Source: Omphalotus guepiniiformis (lineage: Eukaryota > Basidiomycota > Agaricomycetes > Agaricales > Omphalotaceae). From it: a stretch of 64,000 nucleotides of DNA. Both the position numbers and the translations under genes were made by a program. Under the pieces are notes generated by a model. It ran no database searches. It was not told the DNA's origin and worked only from the letters and a program-made list of their open reading frames with translations. Positions 58,251-64,000 of this stretch are shown piece by piece (positions within the stretch are counted from its first letter, which is position 1; each line of letters opens with the position of its first letter). The stretch spans positions 496,001 to 560,000 of the forward strand of contig JAQOOI010000016.1 of the NCBI GenBank assembly GCA_028554645.1, given 5' to 3'.

Positions 58251-59452
58251 TTCCTCGAAGCTGCTGAAAAACCCTGAGTCTGTTCCTTGTCTTTGCTTAT
58301 AGGTACAGAACCTTTCCCTCGCTCATAGGTAGGTACAACAGCTCGCTTCTTAGTGTTAGGGTCCTGAATAACGAGGTCCTGCGTTCCATCTGCATGATTA
58401 TCCACTAAACTCTCCGTGATCGTGTCAAAAGGCCGTCCCAGTAGCAATTCATACGCGGGGTCTCGAATTACGTGTACTTGTAAGTACACGGTGATTCCGC
58501 CTAGTAAGAATGGTACATTACGCGCCAATCCCAAAGACTTCTCAACACCCTTGTTAGCCGATTGCATAAAGATTACTATGTCCGGGTCCCACGATAAACC
58601 TGCTTCGCGAGCTCTTTTCTCCGATGTAGAGATAATCTGTGAACCCGAGTCTAGTAGACTTTCGATCTTCGCGGTACCATTTACCAAAGGATACACGCAT
58701 CGAAGCGACTCTGAATCTCTTGCCACGTAGATCTGAATTGGGTTATCTTTGCTTCCCAGGCTTTCCACGTACTGTTCAACTGGATCACTAATCACAACCG
58801 CTCCTGCTGGAAGGTCTCCTTCCGCCTGTTTCAGAACAAAAACTTCCGCGGTGACATTAAGGTCAGCTAACGCGACTGTATTTGCTGTTACGTGAACCTC
58901 TCCTACATTTTCCTCACTAAAAGGTAATAGGGGGCTTTTGGCTAGGATCTCTCTCAAACCTCCCGCGGTCTCTTCAGGCTTCAATTTGACTCTTGACTTG
59001 ATTGTTCCTCTGAGTGAAATTTCTGATTCCACTACTGTTTCTTCCGCGTTAGGATGTTTAGTTAAAGGAATAACAGGAGACTCCGCGGCCTTCTCATTCC
59101 TTGTCTTCCAAATTATCCCCCTCGGGTTCTCTAACCGCTCTTTCTGAGCTTTCAGTTTCTCTTGCACAGTTGGCGAATACGACACATCAGGTACGTTTGC
59201 GTAAGGAACCTCTGGTACGCGGCTCTTCTTCACTACGGTAGGTAGTGGAGGCATCTCGACACCATCGAATCTCAAACGTTTTTCTTTCCTGACTAACTCC
59301 TTATACTTATCTTTCTCTAGGCTCGCGTCCTTTTCAGGTTCCGCGTCCTTTTCTTTCCACAACCGTCGTTCATTACCCTTGTTTTCAGTATCATTCTCAG
59401 GTGCCGCGGCCCTAACAGGATTTTTCTCTTTTGTAGGGGCCTGGCTTTCCAT
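58247..59452 (-). CDS. retrotransposon protease (retropepsin, DUF4100-like)
   Basis: ATG at 59,452 lies nine bases after the gag stop. A charged ~200-aa linker leads to a retropepsin domain with LLDSGSQI (catalytic DSG) and a NVPFLLGGITVYLQVHVI, YELLLGRPFD end. This matches the protease region of Agaricomycete Gypsy elements. It is encoded in the -1 frame relative to gag, and pol is -1 relative to it. It could be made by frameshift from gag or by reinitiation. Confidence 0.85.
   Translation of the reverse strand: MESQAPTKEKNPVRAAAPENDTENKGNERRLWKEKDAEPEKDASLEKDKYKELVRKEKRLRFDGVEMPPLPTVVKKSRVPEVPYANVPDVSYSPTVQEKLKAQKERLENPRGIIWKTRNEKAAESPVIPLTKHPNAEETVVESEISLRGTIKSRVKLKPEETAGGLREILAKSPLLPFSEENVGEVHVTANTVALADLNVTAEVFVLKQAEGDLPAGAVVISDPVEQYVESLGSKDNPIQIYVARDSESLRCVYPLVNGTAKIESLLDSGSQIISTSEKRAREAGLSWDPDIVIFMQSANKGVEKSLGLARNVPFLLGGITVYLQVHVIRDPAYELLLGRPFDTITESLVDNHADGTQDLVIQDPNTKKRAVVPTYERGKGSVPISKDKEQTQGFSAASRN
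58268..58274 (-). other. candidate -1 frameshift site, protease to pol
   Basis: On the minus strand GGGTTTT sits in register (G GGT TTT in the protease frame), 18 nt before the protease stop. Seven nt downstream a CTTC/GAAG outer stem encloses a TTGATC-CCA-GATCAA hairpin. The pol frame is open upstream only to about 58,320. Confidence 0.7.
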
Positions 59453-59460
59453 CCTCGAAC

Positions 59461-61224
59461 TTACCGAAAACCCTCCTCGAACCTTCCTTTCTCATTGTTA
59501 CTAACTGCCACGTTACTTATTGAATCTCTTGCCGACCCTCGAATATAGGCCGCGCTGAGATTGGATTCTAACACCCTTTCTTGAGCACGCTTCGCCTCTT
59601 CATATTCTTGCCAAACTCTAGTGTACTGTTTATTGTACGACTCGACCTCCTCTAGTTGCATCTGTAGTACCTCAACCTGAGAAGCTTGTACTTTCTTTTC
59701 AGACAGTCTTCGATCTACAAAGTCTTTCTGAGGAGGCCCATTTGGAGCTTTCTGTGCTACTGGCTCTCCATCTGGCATGCAAGTGATCCCTTCTTTCAAA
59801 ATGATCTTTCCATCATCTACGTACTGCTTGCGTACCATACATTGCCCTGCCATATGTCCGTTTAAGCCACAGAACCAACACGTCGCGGCTCGAAAGTAGT
59901 CGGGACGGTTGTCATTCAACGCGGTTCTCCCATAGTCCCGCGGCGCCATATATGGTATACGTTCTGGATGCCTGGTACCGCTACTCGTTCCAGGTGCCGC
60001 GAGCTTTAATTGCTCTAGCAGTTTACCCATCATTTCTTCTTCTCTCGCGGCTCTCTGGGTAAGGTTCTTTGTTTGGATCGTGATTAGATCTTTCAATTCC
60101 GCCACCCATCCTTCCGTTTGCTCATGCTTCACTTTTTCTACCCTCTTTCCTCTATCTTCCTTCGCGGCCCTTACGTTCCCAAGACTAATTACTTCCTCAA
60201 CCTGAGATCTCGCGTTAAATTCTGCCTCGTCCAGAATCTCTTCTGCTGTATAGGCATCATCTCGCGGTCTAGCTTCTGCAGGTGGGTTCGCACGCTTTTG
60301 TAACTTCAAAGTCAACGTGATGGATCTCCAAAATTCATCTTCAAACATTCCGCGGAGGACTCTGACAATTTCTCTGTTAGTATACAACGCGGTCGTAGTG
60401 TAGTGCTTAAGGAACGGCCGTAGGGTATTCCTCATTCTTAATACATCTTCGAGATCTTCCATCGTTATATTCTTATACTTCTTCGCGGCTCTTTCAAATT
60501 TTGCGAAGGAGAAAGTTCCCTCGTCCGATCCTCCATCATAACTCTTCAAAATCTCGTCGCGGAACTCGATAAACGTCCCTTCCTCTTTCTCGTACGTAGG
60601 CAACGCCTTCCATTGTTCTCTTATAGTTGCGGGTAGGTAACGCAACGCGACTGATTTCTTATCCGCTTCTTCCTCTATTTTGAAATCTTGGATAATATCC
60701 TCAATCTCCCCCAGATAGTCTCTGACGTCGTCTACATCATGATCGCGACGCAAATCTGGTGCTCCACGTTCTCTTCTCCTCGGAATCTTATCCATAGCCG
60801 GCATTTTTATGATATTTTCTTGAATTATAGGTAAATTAGGTGCAGAGTTCGGTGAAATATGTAAATCAAATAGAAGTGTGTGGACTTCGGATAGTTCCTC
60901 GTCCGAATGAGAATGTCTATCAATAGTTGGTGGGACTACTGAGTTTCGACGCGACGGTGGGTCTGGCCTAGGAAATTGAATTGAAGTACCTTCTCCGTAA
61001 TCAGATAGTTCTTCGTCAAAGTTCCGCGACTGTCTAATACTCGAATCTTCCGCGTCAACTACGTTAATCGATTCTCGGGGTTGAGCAACAACTTCAGGAT
61101 GTGACTTCCTGTAGCTACTAACTCTTTTGATTGCCTTTGCACGTGCTAACGACTCTCTGGTATTCTCTACCGTTGAAGGCCGTGAACTTCGTCTAGACGT
61201 TTTGTCTGATTGTTGGTTAGACAA
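59461..61224 (-). CDS. gag: retrotransposon Gag with zinc knuckle
   Basis: 587 codons, stop TAA 59,461-59,463. The N-terminal ~140 residues are Ser/Arg-rich. A capsid-like helical region (DYLGEIEDII to LTLKLQKRA) follows. A CCHC knuckle reads CWFCGLNGHMAGQC (C-x2-C-x4-H-x4-C). The tail is coiled coil. The first codon of the frame is TTG right after an in-frame TAG; the first ATG is codon 141 (60,804). The true start is uncertain (TTG, M141 or upstream splicing). Confidence 0.85.
   Translation of the reverse strand: MSNQQSDKTSRRSSRPSTVENTRESLARAKAIKRVSSYRKSHPEVVAQPRESINVVDAEDSSIRQSRNFDEELSDYGEGTSIQFPRPDPPSRRNSVVPPTIDRHSHSDEELSEVHTLLFDLHISPNSAPNLPIIQENIIKMPAMDKIPRRRERGAPDLRRDHDVDDVRDYLGEIEDIIQDFKIEEEADKKSVALRYLPATIREQWKALPTYEKEEGTFIEFRDEILKSYDGGSDEGTFSFAKFERAAKKYKNITMEDLEDVLRMRNTLRPFLKHYTTTALYTNREIVRVLRGMFEDEFWRSITLTLKLQKRANPPAEARPRDDAYTAEEILDEAEFNARSQVEEVISLGNVRAAKEDRGKRVEKVKHEQTEGWVAELKDLITIQTKNLTQRAAREEEMMGKLLEQLKLAAPGTSSGTRHPERIPYMAPRDYGRTALNDNRPDYFRAATCWFCGLNGHMAGQCMVRKQYVDDGKIILKEGITCMPDGEPVAQKAPNGPPQKDFVDRRLSEKKVQASQVEVLQMQLEEVESYNKQYTRVWQEYEEAKRAQERVLESNLSAAYIRGSARDSISNVAVSNNEKGRFEEGFR
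59467..59473 (-). other. candidate -1 frameshift site, gag to protease
   Basis: On the minus strand GGGTTTT sits in register (G GGT TTT in the gag frame), one codon before the gag stop. It is flanked on both sides by TTCGAGGA, which also follows the second frameshift site. The protease frame is open upstream only to about 59,492. A GTAAGT right at the stop could alternatively be a splice donor. Confidence 0.65.
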
Positions 61225-61290
61225 CCGCGACTATAACTCTTCGGTCTCGTACGAAACCTAAAACACTTCACTTAGTTTATTAATCAGAAA

Positions 61291-61309
61291 CCCCTCGCGG
61301 TGGGCTCCA
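61291..61309 (-). promoter_or_regulatory. primer-binding site
   Basis: Two bases inside the 5' LTR, the minus strand reads TGGAGCCCACCGCGAGGGG. That is complementary to a tRNA 3' end ...GGTGGGCTCCA. A U73-CCA end is typical of tRNA-Cys (inference). Confidence 0.65.
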
Positions 61310-61311
61310 GA

Positions 61312-62550
61312 TGATGTGCTTGGTATGGGGTATGAATGAGACGAAGTGCTAACTAACTCGAATGAATCTATCAAGCACTCTAAACACACACACAACACAC
61401 AAAGACTTTTAAGTTCGTGGGGTTTGGGGGACCAACAAACTCTGTGAAGCGAATAAGGTTGTTGTAAGAGGAACGCGGAGACACAGTCAAAACCGACGCG
61501 GCACAGATAACTCTATGCTACACACCACTCAAACGAACTAACGCGTAACTTTAACAAATCACCGCGACCAGTGACTACAAACGATACAACAACCAGACGA
61601 TTGTTGGGAGATGCCAGACGACTTCTCACTTAGTGGAGTTGGGTATAGGAGGATTTCAGAACTGCCAGACGACGAGTTCAACGAGTGACCAGACGATCCA
61701 CTCTTATTCGCACTACACACACAGGCTCCGCGGTACCAGACGATCCCGCTTGTAAACACTTAGGCACACTGACTTATAAACTAACGCGGCGGTTAACACT
61801 TTAAAACTCCTAATCACTCAGAGGGACTTAAGCTTTTCCACACACAAATGCTATTAGCTCTATGGGGGGCTCGGGAACCTCCCCTTCCTTGCCCAGGTTC
61901 TATTTCTTATATACAGTATTTCTATTTACATAGTACAAACAAATGTCGCGATACTTGACAGTTATGAGATATATGGTGCATATGGTGCACCGCGTAAGGT
62001 AGGGATGAAGTATAGTACGCGGTAACAGGGTATCTTATATCGGGCTATAATCTTGCCGCTTTTAGAAAGTATCGCGATAGTTCGCTAAACTGTGTCTCCT
62101 TACGTGTTCTACTTCCGCGTCGTCGGAAGTACTTCGTGTTACATCGTACGTCTAGACCCTTCTGTGGCTCAATCAGTGGTCATTAGATATGACTAGTGCA
62201 CGGAGCTACTGCTACATGGTTTCTAAGTCTGGCCCTCTGAGTAGTGCCGCGGTACTTTGTTACCTACGCGTTGGTTTATACAGTATTGGGGCCATCAAGT
62301 TATACACGTCGGACCTTAGAACAAGTGCCGCGACACTTTACTTGAGTGCATACTTAGGTAATACCTACACTGAGAAGACCCATTTAGTGCCGTTCTACAG
62401 TCTTGTACACCTTTGTACACATATACTAGTGGTTGAATGTGCGTAATACACCGCGGAACTTAGGACTCTACAGTGTACTTAGTAGGTTTGTACTGGAGTG
62501 ATCAATCCTGCGAGGCCGAAAATGGTAGTGGTATTACCGCGGTCGTATCA
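61312..62550 (-). repeat. 5' LTR
   Basis: Same 1,239-bp sequence as the 3' LTR, in the position expected to drive gag-pol transcription on the minus strand. Confidence 0.9.
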
Positions 62551-62554
62551 ACGT
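62551..62554. other. target-site duplication ACGT, right copy
   Basis: ACGT directly follows the 5' LTR and matches 48,182-48,185. Confidence 0.8.
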
Positions 62555-63892
62555 GCTCTTTCTGGCGGATGCTCGCCTTCTCACACTCTCGCATCTGGGC
62601 CTCTTTTAAACTTAAAGTGGACATTACCCCCTCTTCCTCTCCCCTCTCCGCGACTCGAAGCTTGCTACGTCTTTACCTGCACAGGTCCAGAAATGAACTT
62701 CTGGCATATTCTGTCTCAACAAAATGCTATTACAGGGACCTGCCTCAGGATAATTTCGAAATCATACAGGATATGTTCCGTATGCTTGCAGATGAATCCC
62801 ATCGATGGTATCGCATCCGCGTAGTAATTCAACCAATGCTATTGAGACATATTTCGTTCTTGTGGCCTCAGTCTGGGTTTCCTGCTTTACAGTCCCTGGA
62901 GGTTGAGTCTCAACCAGATGGTCATGAACTTCGCATGATGCTAGCTAAACACCTGCGTGCATTCAAGAATTCCCCGAAATTGCAAGCCGTCACTTTCCAC
63001 TATGATACGGTACTATATCAACTGCCCTATGCACAGTTGACAAGTGTCGTGTTCTCACAGGATGTGTATCTGAATGATATGGATCTGCTCAATCATTGCA
63101 CCTCCTTGGAAAGTTTAACAATCACAACTTTACTATTCGTCCTCCTTGGGAATGAATCTGTCTGCTCCTAAATTCTCATTGACATCCCTCACAAACCTTG
63201 ATTTTGGTTGTCGCTCCAAATGCCTACCCCATCTCCTTGGCTTTTTATATCTGCCTTCCTTGATTTCGCTTAATTTTCCTTATTTCGGTTTGGACTACTG
63301 GAATGACGCTGTGTACGAAAAGTTCTTTGCACTGCTTGCCCAGTGCTCCGAATCTCTCCAAACTCTCTCCCTCAGAAGGGTCATCAATGACGGCTCATCT
63401 AAGTACATGCACCGATTTAAGAACGTCCTGGCAGCTCTTCCCCGTCTTGAATGTCTCTTGGTAGAAGTTTTACGATCCAGGAAATTCGCGTTTTACAGAG
63501 TTGGATGGATGGATGCCTTGGCTGGCAACACTCTCTTAGTACCGAGACTTGCTAAATTCGACTTGGTGGTTTACTTGTACGAATACGAATCCGGTGGTTT
63601 TGCGGAAGTATTGACGGAGACTGCTGATTCAATTCTCGCACACACTTCGAGATTGATAGCGAGGCGGTGCCCTAGCTCTCCTGCTGTACTGGATGGCCGG
63701 TTGAGCTGCCTGAAAGAATTCAAGCTCAGTTGGTGGGTACCGGACCGACCTCTTGGCATGGCGTTCATCGAGAATACGGAAGCAATGGAGGGACTGTCAA
63801 AGGATGGTGTATTCGTGTCTGTTGAAACCCTCTGTGCATCCAGTTCTCGTCGCTATATATCTCCATATTTGACTCGGCCTTTTGAAGTATGA
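62551..63892 (+). pseudogene. F-box protein gene, 3' part, with frameshift
   Basis: Continues the F-box frame from 48,185 (TCSFWRMLAFSHSRIWASF), then a long leucine-rich-repeat-like region. The first frame stops at 63,171 (TAA). From about 63,122-63,146 another frame continues with the same type of sequence (LTSLTNLDFG) to the stop at 63,890-63,892. That indicates a 1-nt indel. The gene is thus broken by the insertion and probably decaying. Confidence 0.75.
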
Positions 63893-64000
63893 CCTTAGGA
63901 CGCTCCATGTACTGTCTCCTCCCCAGACCCAGGCAGTCCGTCCTGGGATTCAGCTCGCGAGGGCGAAAGATTTGACGTTGAAGCTCTTTGCGACTATGGG
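63893..64000. other. 3' flank of the F-box gene
   Basis: Short stretch to the window edge; nothing recognised. Confidence 0.4.

Larger units (their letters stand above)
48186..62550 (-). mobile_element. complete Ty3/Gypsy-type LTR retrotransposon with two antisense genes, 14,365 bp
   Basis: Bounded by two 1,239-bp LTRs with TG...CA ends and a 4-bp ACGT duplication. On the minus strand the order is 5' LTR (61,312-62,550), primer-binding site, gag, protease, pol (RT-RNase H-integrase), then the 3' LTR (48,186-49,424). Between pol and the 3' LTR, two spliced genes run on the plus strand (49,870-52,186 and 52,645-54,084). It is larger than typical Ty3/Gypsy elements (5-8 kb). The whole element carries CGCG at roughly one per 83 bp. 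No mismatch between the LTRs was seen, so insertion is recent. Confidence 0.92.

Overview
The window is genomic DNA of a mushroom-forming basidiomycete (Agaricomycetes, most likely Agaricales). The genes have several GT-AG introns of about 50-60 nt, and the families are typical of that group: DUF6533-type seven-helix proteins, a T5orf172 protein, an F-box protein, a Ty3/Gypsy polyprotein and an ArAE/BRE4-like membrane protein. No tRNA, rRNA or CRISPR array was recognised.

Layout. 0-10 kb: lineage-specific hypothetical genes plus a GIY-YIG-related T5orf172 gene. 11.9-20 kb: a secreted/single-pass membrane protein, a large ArAE-like transporter and a homeodomain-like protein. 20.16-23.5 kb: a sharp-edged, nearly CpG-free segment holding a DUF6533 gene, decayed fragments of a DUF6533 gene and of the neighbouring homeodomain gene, and the 3' end of a carboxylate-reductase-like A-T-R gene (to 27.2 kb). 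29-38 kb: conserved housekeeping-type genes (GDT1-type Mn/Ca transporter, tyrosine phosphatase, LSM6-like, DUF6533, NYN-domain protein). 38-47 kb: a tandem family of RRM + coiled-coil genes. Two copies are full length; the third is broken and has an aerolysin-like protein gene between its two ends. 47.1-47.7 kb: a possible small inverted-repeat element.

48,186-62,550 is a complete, very young 14.4-kb LTR retrotransposon, coding on the minus strand. It sits in the coding sequence of an F-box gene, flanked by a 4-bp ACGT duplication and by two 1,239-bp LTRs in which I saw no mismatch. It encodes gag, protease and pol in three reading frames. At both junctions there is the same in-register GGGTTTT heptamer, suggesting two successive -1 frameshifts.

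The best candidate for an undescribed system is the rest of this element. Between pol and the 3' LTR lie two spliced genes on the opposite strand, each with its own TATA box. The first encodes a cysteine cluster with exact Zn(II)2Cys6 spacing. The whole element (LTRs, introns, spacers and ORFs on both strands) is carpeted with the palindrome CGCG, mostly as HCGCGD: about 174 copies by hand count, one per roughly 83 bp, against roughly one per 600 bp or fewer outside. An element-encoded DNA-binding protein with a dispersed self-motif suggests self-recognition, for example anti-silencing as known for VANC proteins of Arabidopsis VANDAL transposons. The CpG desert nearby is a reason to think CpG methylation and deamination act in this genome. 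The link between the protein and the motif is inference.
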